Assembly (NCBI GenBank): GCA_014607495.2
Contig: CP053167.1
Coordinates: forward strand, 7,502,001-7,566,000
Direction: 5' to 3'
Length of the DNA stretch: 64,000 bases
Origin: Carposina sasakii
Taxonomy: Eukaryota > Arthropoda > Insecta > Lepidoptera > Carposinidae
Notes under the pieces: generated by a model
What the model was told of the DNA's origin: nothing
Seen by the model: the letters and a program-made list of their open reading frames with translations, nothing else
Database searches by the model: none
Shown: positions 21,168-30,534 of the stretch, in pieces
Numbering within the stretch: the first letter of the stretch is position 1
Layout of the letters: each line of letters opens with the position of its first letter
Made by a program: the position numbers and the translations under genes

Positions 21168-21439
21168 ATTTGTCTGTTTGTTACCCTATTTATTTCGTTT
21201 TGATATAACTGTTGGGCTTGTCTGTGAATGTATACATATCATGATATCTAAAGGTCACTCATACACTCATTACGTAGGTAATCTCAAAATCTGCGAGAGC
21301 AATGAAGATAAAATTTGGTAGTAAAGTTACTTAGGACTAAGAAACTTCCGCTAAGAAAGGATTTTCTGAAATTTCCACGGAAACGGGAAACAAGGAGAAT
21401 TTTAAAGTTTACGCGGACATAGTCTTAGGCTTCCACTAG
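21168..21439 (+). mobile_element. Helitron-like element, G type, near full length
   Basis: 5' part: TGTTACCCTATTTATTTCGT and ATACATATCATGATATCTAA. 3' part: AAATTTCCACGGAAACGGGA, TTTAAAGTTTACGCGGACAT and the terminus GGCTTCCACTAG followed by T. An interrupted copy of the same 5' part occurs at 24104-24447. The 61-codon open frame (21136-21321) falls within it and is not a gene. Confidence 0.6.
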
Positions 21440-21477
21440 TGTACAATATTCAAATAAAAAAAATGATATTCTTGTCA

Positions 21478-21745
21478 CTGTACAGGGTGTATCAAAAGGG
21501 GTATGTTAAGCGAAAAACTATGAAAATAGTCCACTATAGAACATATTTCCAAAATGTGAGACTTGAAATCAAATGTTTATTTCTCCAGTTAGTATGAAGA
21601 ATTGCTAAACAACTTGAGAATGCTCATACAATCTTGAAAAATAAACATGTGTTTTTAAGTCTTAAATTTTGGGAATAGGTTCTCTATAATGGTCTATATT
21701 CATAGCTTTTCGCTTAACATACCCTTTTTGTTACACCTGTATAAT
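21478..21745. mobile_element. Palindromic MITE family F
   Basis: TACAGGGTGTATCAAAAGGG and GTATGTTAAGCGAAAAACTA form the left arm. AGCTTTTCGCTTAACATACC and TTTTTGTTACACCTGTA form the right arm, with an AACATGTG/CAAATGTT centre. Confidence 0.8.
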
Positions 21746-21759
21746 CACTTATACTTGGC

Positions 21760-21845
21760 CTCATTATGCTAAACATAACTGTGGGATTTCCTTTATGATT
21801 CTAAAGCTCCAAATATACGGCTATTCTACTTCATTGTTTCTGCCG
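21760..21845 (+). repeat. Repeat family B, 3' fragment
   Basis: TTATGCTAAACATAACTGTG and GGGATTTCCTTTATGATTC mark the 3' third of the family. Confidence 0.5.
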
Positions 21846-22185
21846 GTTATCCATGCAATGGGGATACAACAAACGTTGTAAAGCCACCTTTTCCTAATCA
21901 CTTCTTTATGTTATAAACAGAGTGCACTCCAAGCGTCTTCTGGGAATTTAACTCCAATAGATTAAGTTCGAGGAGATAGATAGTGTAAAGCTAGTCCCAA
22001 GATTGGTTTTTCACGGCCTCTAAAATGGAGATATAAATCTACAACTTGTCTACAATGTAACTTAGATAAATCAATACCTAACTAGAGTATTGCAGGATTA
22101 AAATGCAATTTCTCTAGGACACGACTGGAAAGTGCTGTAATTTCTAAAAGAAGGATTTATACATACACATACATACATACATATA
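21846..22185. other. No gene recognised
   Basis: No supported feature apart from a CATA microsatellite at about 22162-22182. Confidence 0.4.
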
Positions 22186-22325
22186 ATCACGCCTTTATCC
22201 CTTACAGGGTAGGCAGAGCACCAAGGGCCGATAGAACCACATGGTGCCACTTCTGACCAATTTTGAGGGTATAGTTGAGATCTACAAGTAGTGACAGCAG
22301 GATTAATTCCATTGTTTAATGACAT
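22186..22325 (-). repeat. Repeat family E
   Basis: CACGCCTTTATCCCTTACAG, GGTAGGCAGAGCACCAAGGG and CACATGGTGCCACTTCTGAC match 31625-31711 in the opposite orientation. Confidence 0.6.
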
Positions 22326-22389
22326 GATCTATTGAAATCAGTACATATGTTGCAAAATATCCTGCATATTTTTATCCATATGTAGGTAT

Positions 22390-22530
22390 ATTTCTCCGTC
22401 AGCGTGAACCTCAGAATTTCTGTAATTTCCCGTTCCCGTGGAAATTCAGAAAAATTCTTTCTTATCTATGTCATAGTTACTATCTGCAGGCAAAATTTCA
22501 GCCCGATTTGTCTAGCGGTTTGGCCAGTAC
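22390..22530 (-). mobile_element. Helitron-like 3' fragment
   Basis: On the minus strand it contains TTTCCACGGGAACGGGAAAT and the 3' side AGGTTCACGCTGACGG, as in the G-type copy. The CTAG terminus is lost. Confidence 0.45.
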
Positions 22531-22544
22531 CTTGATAGATCTGT

Positions 22545-22700
22545 ATGTTGTATGTCGTATCGGTCATGTCGGCCTTCCGTTCCATTGGACTTTGAGAATA
22601 AAGGAATAGAGAGTGCATGTGTTTGCGCACACACTTGTGTACTATAATATCTCCTGCGCTGTTGGCTAGTCTCCGTTGAAATTGACGGCGTGATCGAAAT
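22545..22700 (-). mobile_element. Type 1 SINE body
   Basis: TCGGCCTTCCGTTCCATTGG, GAATAGAGAGTGCATGTGTT and GCGCACACACTTGTGTACTA match 55525-55615 and, reverse complemented, 1-60. The tRNA-like head is absent. Confidence 0.6.
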
Positions 22701-23021
22701 GTGGTTTTTAACCTTTAAACGAATCCTGATCACATCCTATTCAGTTTAAACGTACAATTCAGTTAGAGAGAACGAAATAAAGTTGTCGATATATTTGACA
22801 ATACTACAAAGACCCTTGCGCCTCTCGGGACCTCGGCTGAGGTTTTGTTTGCAAAGAGAGGGTAGAATATAAATCATCAAAAAACCTCTATTTACTTTGT
22901 AAGGGATTCTTTTGAAACGCTTTATCAGTTAGTTTACTGCTCCTACCGAGATATTTAGAGGTCAATCATAAAATATAAAAATCTTTATTACGTCACAATT
23001 GTAGTATGTATGTATGTATTA

Positions 23022-23330
23022 TACAGAATGTAACAGAAAGGGTATGTTAAGCGAAAAGCTATGTAAATAGCCCACTATAGAGAGTGGGCTATTTACATAG
23101 CTTTACACACCCTTTCTATTACATCCTATTTTCAAAATTTGAGCCCCAAAATCACTTATTTATTTTTGAAGATTGTATGAACTTTCCTGCGTTGTTTAGG
23201 AATTCTCCATACTATCTGAAAAAATAAACATGTGATTTCGAGTAAAAATTTTTGTGGATAAGTTCCTTTTAGTGGGCTATTTACATAGCTTTTCGCTTAA
23301 CACACCCCTTTTGTTACACCTGTATAGGTA
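23022..23330. mobile_element. MITE family F with an extra internal hairpin
   Basis: Outer ends ATACAGAATGTAACAGAAAG and CCTTTTGTTACACCTGTATA. Unlike other copies, the left arm turns back on itself at once: 23055-23076 and 23083-23104 are exact 22-bp reverse complements. An extra TTTACACACCCTTTCTATTA end then lies inside the element. Confidence 0.75.
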
Positions 23331-23404
23331 TAATCAGAAAATATAAAGATTTTTATTACATCATAATGTACGCTCGTTCACACATCACAGACGTATTGTC
23401 TAGT

Positions 23405-23500
23405 CTGGAGACTTAGACAAATTAACATTATAATTCGATCAAATCGATAGAGGTTCGTCATCGAAACCCATTGCTGCCTTCATTATCACGCGTTCCTCAA
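23405..23500. repeat. MITE family K fragment (weak)
   Basis: ACTTAGACAAATTAACATTA, GATAGAGGTTCGTCATCGA and GCTGCCTTCATTATCACGCG resemble 39095-39190. Confidence 0.35.
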
Positions 23501-23704
23501 ATAACGAGATGAAGTTTAAGACGACGAATCGGTAAAATTGGAGTTAGTTATGTCGATTTTTCTCAGCTATCACAGAACATAGAAAAGCGATATTTAACAA
23601 TCGAATTCTTCATTTTATCTTACTTTCTATAGTTGCAATTCAATATGATACCAAATTTTAAAATTTACCATCCACACAAATTCAACTCTCCAAGAGTCTC
23701 GTTT

Positions 23705-23908
23705 TCAATAGATAAAGGTAGGTATAGCATTGGATACAAGTGAGGTAAGATTTCGAAGTCCTCGAAATTCAATATCATGTTCGATTTCTCCATTTGAAGC
23801 TATTTCCGGTTCCATTTCTATGTCATTGTGTTTTGTACAGCAGTCCAGCGCGTCCCTCCGGAATGTACCTATAGCAGGACGACAGATTGGTTTAGGAAAC
23901 ACATTCAA
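23705..23908 (-). other. Unassigned open frame, possibly coding (weak)
   Basis: 67 codons open on the minus strand with a coding-like mix (RRDALDCCTKHNDIEMEPEI). The opposite strand is open too (23730-24020). There is no recognised domain and no convincing splice sites. The right part overlaps the start of a family C copy on the other strand. Confidence 0.2.
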
Positions 23909-24103
23909 GGATTCCAGATTCTTTTTACATGGTTTTAAATACTGTGGAATACCTATACAGGATGTTTGTTTGTCGCCACCCTTAACGAAGGCTACGTACT
24001 CTATTCATCAAATATTGTAAGTTTATGTAAAAAAAAATGCTGGTAAACGATGTAATTTTTTTTGAAAATTTTTTTTTCATTGTACTTGATCAGGCGAAAT
24101 TTT

Positions 24104-24447
24104 GTTACCCTATTTATTTAGTTTTGATATTACTGTTGGGCTTGTCTGTGAATCTATACATATCATGATATTATAAAATTATTAACAAAGAAATGGAAAA
24201 CATTCTTCACCCGAGTGGGAATCGAACCCACGACCTCTGCATACCGTGCTAGTGACGTACGGATACCGTGCGAATGACGAATTTTACCATCTTTTTTCTA
24301 AATTACATATTGGCAACGTAATTTTTCATCCCGATAGCTATACACTAGCCAACTCTCGGCAAACAAAGCTGAATATTTTATCATGATATCTAAAGGGCAC
24401 TCAATACGTAGGTAATCTCAAAAACTGCGTGACCAATGATTATAATA
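24104..24447 (+). mobile_element. Helitron-like G-type copy nested in family C, itself interrupted
   Basis: GTTACCCTATTTATTTAGTT ... CATATCATGATAT, then a 207-bp SINE, then ATCTAAAGGGCACTCAATAC to TGACCAATGAT. The element ends there without its 3' part. Confidence 0.65.
24172..24378 (-). mobile_element. SINE family L with 11-bp target-site duplication
   Basis: Flanked by exact direct repeats TATCATGATAT (24161-24171 and 24379-24389). The empty site exists in the G-type copy near 21236. On the minus strand it reads GCCGAGAGTTGGCTAGTGTA, then a tRNA-like B-box GTGGGTTCGATTCCCACT and GAAGAATGTTTTCCATTTCT, ending AT-rich. Confidence 0.8.
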
Positions 24448-24721
24448 TCCAGTTTTTTGCTAGTTTTATCATAGACAGATATTATTTATTTCTCGTGAAA
24501 AAATCTTGCTACAAGCGACTAGGTGCATTTATGCAGAAAAACGCGGTCTATTTAGTCAACTTTGGACCCTAATATCTTGGGAACCAGACACTTCCCAGGT
24601 ATGCTCCCATGGAGAAAAATGATCGTGATGATGATAAGATTCCGTAGTTTTCGGGAACGTTGACCACCATGCATACACGTATTGTCTAAATATTACATAC
24701 ATACATTATGATTACATACAT

Positions 24722-24933
24722 ATACAGGGTGTAACAGAAAGGGTATGTTAAGCGAAAAGCATGTAAATAGCCCACCATAAAGAACCTATTTCCAAAATTC
24801 GAGACTCGAAATGACATGTTTAATTTAAAAGATTGTATAAACATTCATGAGCTGTTTAGGAATTTTCAATAATACCTGGAAAAATAAACAAGTGGGCTAT
24901 TTACATAGCTTTTGTTACACCCTGTATAGGTAG
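24722..24933. mobile_element. MITE family F, right arm shortened
   Basis: Left arm complete (TACAGGGTGTAACAGAAAGG, GTATGTTAAGCGAAAAGC). The right arm lacks ~55 bp and joins AATAAACAAGTGGGCTATTT to GCTTTTGTTACACCCTGTA. Confidence 0.7.
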
Positions 24934-24939
24934 ATACGG

Positions 24940-24975
24940 CTGTTTTCGCGAAATGGGGTAGCCAGAGTTATAAAC
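24940..24975 (-). repeat. Repeat family B, 3' end fragment
   Basis: CGGCTGTTTTCGCGAAATGG then GGTAGCCAGAG. Confidence 0.4.
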
Positions 24976-25688
24976 AAGTGTTTTCTTTAACGTTACGTAT
25001 TTACGTACCTTGTGGTTGTTTGATCGGCTTCCGACCTTGAACAGTTGCGTCAGTTCATGGTCTATTTACAGCCAATGAAAAAAATAGACGTTTAAAGTAG
25101 GCACTTTATTAAATTTAGTGTAAATAATAGGTAGCCTACCTATACTGTCTTCCTTTAGTGTTGATACTTACGAGTATTATGTAGATTGAATATCGTTACA
25201 CTCGCTGCCTAAGATTTCGTCACTTATTCTCAAAAATGGGATACGTAGAGCTGTATAAAGGATGATTCAGAGAAAGAGGAAGATGGTCCTCCACAGATCT
25301 CTCAGATAAGGACCGAGTGAGATGGCGGATATGACTACAATTAACTAGGTTCTGCAATTTTTACCCTCTTAACCACATATAGGTAGACATAGTTTATGCG
25401 TCCATGCATATTGCATGCAGGTACATTATATACGCACTATTAAGTATGTACAAATCAGGAAAACAATAGCCATTGAACCGGCTCTGTGTAATAAAGTTAC
25501 ATAACCGAGTTGAATAGAAAGGACAGTTCATTGTTTAAATATGAAAACGTTTATAAACGTTATCATTTTATTTGTCTGTGTAAACCGCTTGTATAAATTC
25601 CCGAAAATACGGGAATCCTGTGTAAACCGCCTGTTATAAAAGCAAGATATACCCATCTTGTTTTCCGGAAATACGGGTCCACTATAGG
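24976..25688. other. No gene recognised
   Basis: Near 25200-25345 a GA-rich patch (GAGAAAGAGGAAGATGGTCC) reads RERGRWSSTDLSDKDRV for a few codons. It may be an old LINE tail, but the stretch is too short to call. Confidence 0.35.
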
Positions 25689-25785
25689 GTCATCATCACC
25701 ATTTTCAGCCATGAGAAGTCCATTGCTGAATATAGACCTCCCCCAACAGCCTCCACCCCGATCGGTCCACTATGGTCGATTCTGA
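25689..25785 (-). repeat. RTE LINE 3' end fragment
   Basis: TCAGCCATGAGAAGTCCATT, GACCTCCCCCAACAGCCTCC and CCCCGATCGGTCC match 19385-19445. Confidence 0.65.
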
Positions 25786-26604
25786 TTGCCACACTTAAAA
25801 TTAGTCCTACCTATTCCTTTGTATCTTACCTACTCATTGTATTAAGAATAGAGAGGAACAGATGACTGAAGATTCGCATCGAAGTTCGTCATCTTGACTT
25901 TTACTAAACAATTGAACGTATTTAGATGAAACTGGCATTTATAAAGCTTATTTACATCAGAATACAATATACTACCATTCTATACCCCGTTTTTAATTTG
26001 AAGATAGAAATCTTATTTTCGAAGAAGCATTGTTTGCAAACATGAGAACACTCATACTTGTAAGATATGAGTGAAGTTTGTCATTTTTCCATATTGATGT
26101 ATCCTACTAAAAAGTTCAGTTTTGTGTTTGCGAAATCAGCTTCTTTAGGTTATTTATAGTGCAAATTTCATGAGTAGGTACTATTGAATTGAGTAGAAAA
26201 CTATTTAGGAACTATTGATGATTTGGTTCTTCCAGATTCTTTCTATTACTAAATAAAATGAGGTATAGGCTAAGCACATAGTAACGAGTAATGTAGAAGA
26301 AGTCGCAGAGCTTCGCTAGTAGTTAATGCATAGTAGGACTTCAGCAATTATATGAGTAGACAAGAAACAAATTTTAGCGACATTTAACAAGATAGATTAT
26401 GGTGTTTTTCCCTATCCAGGCTTATTAGCTATTCAGGAACGTTCCCCGGTATATTTTTGACCACGACAGACTTGGCTTGTACGTGGTTGGAATAAGACGG
26501 AGGTTAGTTTCTAAATACGCATTCATTTTGCGACTTTTAAACGTTATTTGGTTAATTTAAAGTATCGACGGTTTGTGATGGAAAAGTATCTGCTGTAGAG
26601 TATC
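25786..26604. other. No gene recognised
   Basis: AT-rich, no supported feature. Confidence 0.4.
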
Positions 26605-26890
26605 CTTGATGTGATAGCGAAATGGTTAAGACGTGCGTCTTACATTCGAAAGGCGTAACATCCCAGTCACGGACGTACCACTGAATTTATTTCATAAACG
26701 AATTTTAATATACTAAAATTATCACTTAGCTGTATCCGAGGAGGGTTGGCGTCAGGCAGCCGGCCGTAAAACAAACGCCAAATCCTTGGCAACATGAGTT
26801 GAAGTCATGAGTTTCGGAAACCATATTGAGCCGACCCGTAGCCGACCCCGTAAGTAATGGGAAGAGAGCAGGTAAATGATGATGATGATC
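26605..26890 (+). mobile_element. tRNA-headed SINE (type 1 head, second body)
   Basis: Head: GATAGCGAAATGGTTAAGAC with a weak B-box ACATCCCAGTCACGG. Body: CCGAGGAGGGTTGGCGTCAG, CAGCCGGCCGTAAAACAAAC and GACCCCGTAAGTAATGGG. It ends in a GATGATGATGATC microsatellite. Same body at 38250-38420 and 40026-40160. Confidence 0.7.
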
Positions 26891-27231
26891 ATCCCACTGT
26901 TGGGCAAAGTCCTGCTAATTCTTCCTTTCCATTTCTGTTCAACTCTTCAACCCACTAATCCGTTGGCTAACAGCACTTCTTCACTATGTATCTTCACTAT
27001 GTATGCCCTAACTCAAAAAATATATACTTAACCTTAGATTGATATCTACCACTGTCATCGAGTGTTGGTAGGACCTTAATACCTTAATACCTACCTTAAT
27101 ACATACCTTAATACCTACCTTAAGGGCCTAAAGTCAAACATAACATCGGTGAGCTTATAGACTCTCTGAGCTTATACGAGTAGCTCAAAAATTTAACAAA
27201 ATAATCGCTTTTTACAATAAGTATCTCTCCC
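26891..27231. other. No gene recognised
   Basis: An ACCTTAATACCT unit is repeated about five times near 27073-27123. Confidence 0.45.
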
Positions 27232-27315
27232 CGCTATACTTAACATGGCTGTGGGACTTTATCCTACAGTTCTGGCGACCCCCTTTCCGAAACACAGACG
27301 TGTCTTTATGTATGT
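27232..27315 (+). repeat. Repeat family B, 3' fragment
   Basis: CCGCTATACTTAACATGGCT, GTGGGACTTTATCCTACAGT and CGAAACACAGACGTGT; it abuts the RTE terminus. Confidence 0.55.
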
Positions 27316-27317
27316 AT

Positions 27318-27630
27318 GTCATCATCGTCATCGTCAGCCTATTGCAGTCCACTGCTGGACGAAGGCCTCCCCCAGTGTACGCCACATGGCTCGATCTCCC
27401 GTTTTTGCCATCCAGTCACTACCAGCCGTCCTCTTTAAGTCATCGGTCCATCTGGCCGGAGGGCGCCCAACGCTACGCTTGCCGAGGCGCGGTCTCCATT
27501 CGAGAACCCGTTTACTCCACCGTCCATCGGTTCTACGACAGATGTGGCCGGCCTACTGCTACTTCAGTTTGCTACATTTCGAGACTATGTCTGTCACTTT
27601 GGTCTTCTGCCGGATGTATAAGGGTACTAA
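27318..27630 (-). pseudogene. RTE-clade LINE C-terminal fragment with two in-frame stops
   Basis: Same region as 19375-19765. On the minus strand KTKVTDIVSKCSKLK is followed by stop-Q-stop-AGHICRRTDGRWSKRV, then GKRSVGRPPARWTDDL and GEAFVQQWTAIG. The two stops (27559-27561 and 27553-27555) replace the two tryptophans of the conserved WQW. Both are TGG to TAG. The plus-strand open frames here are shadows. The 3' end, GCAATAGGCTGACGATGACG, gives the GATGA-type tail. Confidence 0.85.
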
Positions 27631-27993
27631 TTTTCACATAAAAATACCTACTTCGAGTATATGGTAGAACGGTAGAACTAATACGATTGGTTCACTAATG
27701 AAGTCACCTACCGTAGAGTTAGTGTCTTCGTCATTCCTACTCTGTATTATACATTTTATTTAGTTCCATAACTTCCGTAGATCTTTATTCTTGAACCAGA
27801 CTATAATTAGGTAGGTATATATTTTCTTCACTTCTGAACCTTGAAAACTTTCTCGACAAGATTAATTGCTTTTAGACAAGGAATTATTATCTCCAGTTAT
27901 TTACGACGTTTAATTAATTTTATAAACTGTTCTTAATTATTAAGATATTCTAATAGTCTTCGCGATAATGCGGGATAATTAGGTGATAAATTG
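27631..27993. other. No gene recognised
   Basis: AT-rich; no supported feature. Confidence 0.4.
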
Positions 27994-28245
27994 GCCGCGT
28001 GGTGCCGGCAGAGTAGAATTCGTACCACCCCATGTCTGCCCGTGGGTATCGTACGAGGCGATTAAGGGTTTCCGGGAGGTGGGCAGCAGCACCTCCCGTG
28101 TTGACAACACAGTCCAAAATACAAACTGCGGTCACCAACCCGCCTGCCCAGCGTGGTGACTATGGCCAAATAACCCCCATGGCAGTCTCATGTATGGCGT
28201 GCCCTGGGGGAGGCCTACGTCCAGCAGTGGACTGCAATAGGCTGA
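27994..28245 (+). mobile_element. SINE family A, complete
   Basis: Starts GCCGCGTGGTGCCGGCAGAG and ends GACTGCAATAGGCTGAT. Instead of a direct duplication it is bracketed by an inverted pair: AGGTGATAAATT just before it and AATTTATCACCT just after (about 28252-28263). The 62- and 72-codon frames on it are shadows. Confidence 0.8.
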
Positions 28246-28276
28246 TATGAGGAATTTATCACCTGATCATCATCAT

Positions 28277-28319
28277 CATATACACACAGAGAACATTTAA
28301 TGTTCTCTGTGTGTATATG
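28277..28319. repeat. Perfect 21-bp-arm hairpin
   Basis: Arms 28277-28297 and 28299-28319 are exact reverse complements around a single T. The core is CACAGAGAACATT / AATGTTCTCTGTG. It sits between a CATCATCATCAT run and a family B copy. Confidence 0.9.
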
Positions 28320-28440
28320 CGGGCATTCACTAGAATACATCAGCTGCATCTCCTTCCCTGCATGTTGATAGAGCTGACTAAGGAACTCAGAGACGTTCTC
28401 TCAAGTGATGAGCTAGCAACATGACTCTGATCTACATCTG
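28320..28440 (+). repeat. Repeat family B, 5' half
   Basis: CGGGCATTCACTAGAATACA, CATCAGCTGCATCTCCTTCC and GTGATGAGCTAGCAACATGA. Confidence 0.7.
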
Positions 28441-28499
28441 GCGCCCTTTTGTTATACCCTGTATGTAATATAACGGTACCTAAGGTAGATAACAATATT

Positions 28500-28625
28500 T
28501 TATCGAAAGAGTTTACACATTGTATCGGCAGCGAGATCCTTTGGACCCGGAGCGGTGTTAATATCCCTTATGAGATTCCTGTCCTCGTGGCCCCAGGTCC
28601 CAGCTGTCTTCATGGCGAAGGCTAC
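28500..28625 (-). pseudogene. Short LINE-like protein fragment (weak)
   Basis: The minus strand reads VAFAMKTAGTWGHEDRNLIR then APGPKDLAADTM. This resembles the C-terminal FA.ET.G.WG motif of some LINE polyproteins, from memory. It abuts the LINE fragment below on the other strand. Confidence 0.35.
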
Positions 28626-28649
28626 GAATGAGAAGTCCTGTTTCCGGAC

Positions 28650-29126
28650 ATTCCAAATACCTTCATTGCTCGTGTTCGAAAATTTATATGGATATTTAAA
28701 CAGTTAAGACACATTGGCAGTAGGGACCTGGTAATGATGGTATATTGCTCTCTGGATCAGTCTGTTCTCTCGTACTGCGTTATTGTCTGGGGATCATTTT
28801 GCGAAACTCACCTGCTGATGCTGGAAAGGTTCAAGAATAGGTTGTATTCTACCAAGCAGCTTTATATAGACTGTGGCATTTTAACAGTCCGGCAAATATA
28901 TATTTTAGCTGTGGTCCTTTACCAGCACTGCAAGGTTGATGTGAATCTTCTCCGTAGAATTAAGGAAAAGCGTAGGAAGGACATAATTTTCAACATTCCT
29001 ATTACCCAGACGAAATTTGCTCGCAGAAGTGCGTCGGTGGCTGGACCAGCCGTCTATAATAGAATTAGTCGTAGTATTAATATTATAGCCTTGACTCGTT
29101 ACTCATGTAAGAAAATGGTAAATTAA
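28650..29126 (+). pseudogene. Jockey/CR1-like LINE, RT thumb and C terminus
   Basis: An open frame from about 28660 to the stop at 29124-29126 gives RKFIWIFKQLRHI, MMVYCSLDQSVLSYCVIVWG, LLMLERFKNRLY, the histidine-containing VVLYQHCKVDVN and SASVAGPAVYNR. The YCSL..SVLSYC..VWG block followed by a ~90-residue tail is the thumb/C-terminal part of Jockey-superfamily RTs (compare 2185-2802). It is truncated upstream of the YADD motif, so it cannot encode an active enzyme. It is not frameshifted, so it is younger than or separate from the LINE at 1.9-3.6 kb. Confidence 0.75.
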
Positions 29127-29732
29127 TATTTACGAGGGCTTGATTATTTACAATCTGAAGCTCTATTTGGTTGCTTTTTGTAGATGCGATAGAAGTTACA
29201 CTTATACATCACATTTTATACACTAACACAAACACACACACACACATACATTTTATACATTAACACTACATTATATTATAATTCAGGTACCATATATTGT
29301 ATTATATCGTTTCACAATTAATCACATAGGTATCTTTATGCACTTGCAATGTTACACACAAACTGGTTAAGTTACAGCTACACGTCACACTTGAGCGCTA
29401 AAGTTTCATTTATGAATGGCAAATAATTTATAGTTATAGTTTTTCATGTTCTTTTGTTATTATTAGTTTTAGGATAGTTTTAATATGCTCACCTAAATCG
29501 TGTCTGCAACCAACTTGGTACAACATATTCAAGGTAGACCATTTCATTCTTTATAAATTGGTAATATTTTATTTCGCTTAGGAAAGTCATTGTAACCCTG
29601 CAGTAACAGGTTTTACCTAGTGCAGGGGATAAAGAATCCTTAGTGCAAATGGATGTAACTTAGATTTTATCTTATTTTTTGTACAATTTATCTTTGTTTT
29701 GGAAGCAACAAACGATTATTATTATTATTATT
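28650..29732 (+). mobile_element. LINE 3' fragment with 3' UTR and ATT tail
   Basis: Coding end at 29126, then ~590 bp of 3' sequence (including CACACACACACACATA near 29230 and CCTGCAGTAACAGGTTTTAC near 29600). It ends in an ATT microsatellite (29714-29732), a plausible LINE tail. Confidence 0.6.
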
Positions 29733-29940
29733 CCAAATACCTTATACTTATTTTGTACTAACATAGTAGCAATAAACTTTGTCAACGAGCTATCTAAAAA
29801 TAGTAAAGTTTTCATCACACTAATTTCATACGAATTTGTCGACTCATGCGCATCTGCTTTATGCTTTATACAACGACTAATTTAAATCTATTAAAGACAG
29901 GAAACTGTTTAACCTCTCTCCTTTCTTTGTAATGTTGTCT

Positions 29941-30021
29941 ACCAAATATACCTATATTTGATAGACAACCAAATATACCTATATTTGGTAGACAACCAAA
30001 TATACCTATATTTGGTAGACT
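29941..30021. repeat. 3 x 27-bp tandem array of a near-palindrome
   Basis: Units 29941-29967, 29968-29994 and 29995-30021. Each is ACCAAATATACCTATATTTG plus GTAGACA (first unit ATAGACA). Within each unit CCAAATATA and TATATTTGG are reverse complements. Confidence 0.95.
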
Positions 30022-30155
30022 AGGTACATTAAAAAAAAATTGTTTCCTACTACTTCCAACGTGTCTGCTATTTATCTGTAATCTTAAAAATTTCCTTTGC
30101 TGATTTAGGATTTTCACTAGAATCAGCGGTAGGTATTCATGCATTCCATGCATGT

Positions 30156-30352
30156 AAAGGTGGGTTCCCACGGTGCGTGATTTCGTGAAAAATTTAAATT
30201 GATTTCGCGGACGGGCGCGGACGCGCCGACGGCTACGTACGGACGCGCACCACGGACGCGTCTGTATTACCACGGACGCTCCGTTTCCCACGATCCGTGG
30301 TGCGGGCTGGTGCGCGTCCGTCCGTAATATCACGCACCGTGGAACCCACCTT
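30156..30352. mobile_element. GC-rich foldback MITE
   Basis: Left end AAAGGTGGGTTCCCACGGTG, and the reverse complement of the right end AAGGTGGGTTCCACGGTGCG. ~25-bp TIRs enclose repeated GGACGCG / CGCGTCC blocks. A diverged relative is at 41850-41970. The long minus-strand frame across it (29866-30333) is a composition artefact. Confidence 0.8.
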
Positions 30353-30354
30353 AG

Positions 30355-30520
30355 GGTGTCGACTAAAGAACTTGGGGAATCTCTCTCAGGCGACTAGTTG
30401 CCACTAGTCTATCTGTCCCTCCCCCTCTATAACAAACGTGGTCGTGAGATCTCTTTTATGATTCTGCAGTTATTATGATTATACCTATTTCGGGAACAGA
30501 GAACAGCCATATGCATGTTA
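30355..30520 (+). repeat. Repeat family B, 5' truncated
   Basis: GTCGACTAAAGAACTTGGGG, CTCTCTCAGGCGACTAG, ATCTCTTTTATGATTCTGCA and TTTCGGGAACAGAGAAC. Confidence 0.6.
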
Positions 30521-30534
30521 TCTTCTATCTATAC

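Larger units (their letters stand above)
23957..24668 (+). mobile_element. MITE family C interrupted by a nested insertion
   Basis: The left part, 23957-24103, runs from TATACAGGATGTTTGTTTGT to GATCAGGCGAAAT. The right part, 24448-24668, runs from CCAGTTTTTTGCTAGTTTTA to TTTTCGGGAACGTTGACCAC. The final CATCCTGTA end is lost. Confidence 0.75.

Noticed and set aside
24218..24235. tRNA gene (B-box GGTTCGATTCC)
   Set aside because: It lies inside a 207-bp SINE bounded by an 11-bp target duplication.
27245..27667. 140- and 113-codon plus-strand frames
   Set aside because: Antisense shadows of the broken RTE fragment, continued into a family B fragment.
29866..30333. 155-codon minus-strand protein with PNIGIFGCL repeats
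   Set aside because: The repeats are the 27-bp tandem array and the Arg-rich part is the GC-rich foldback MITE.
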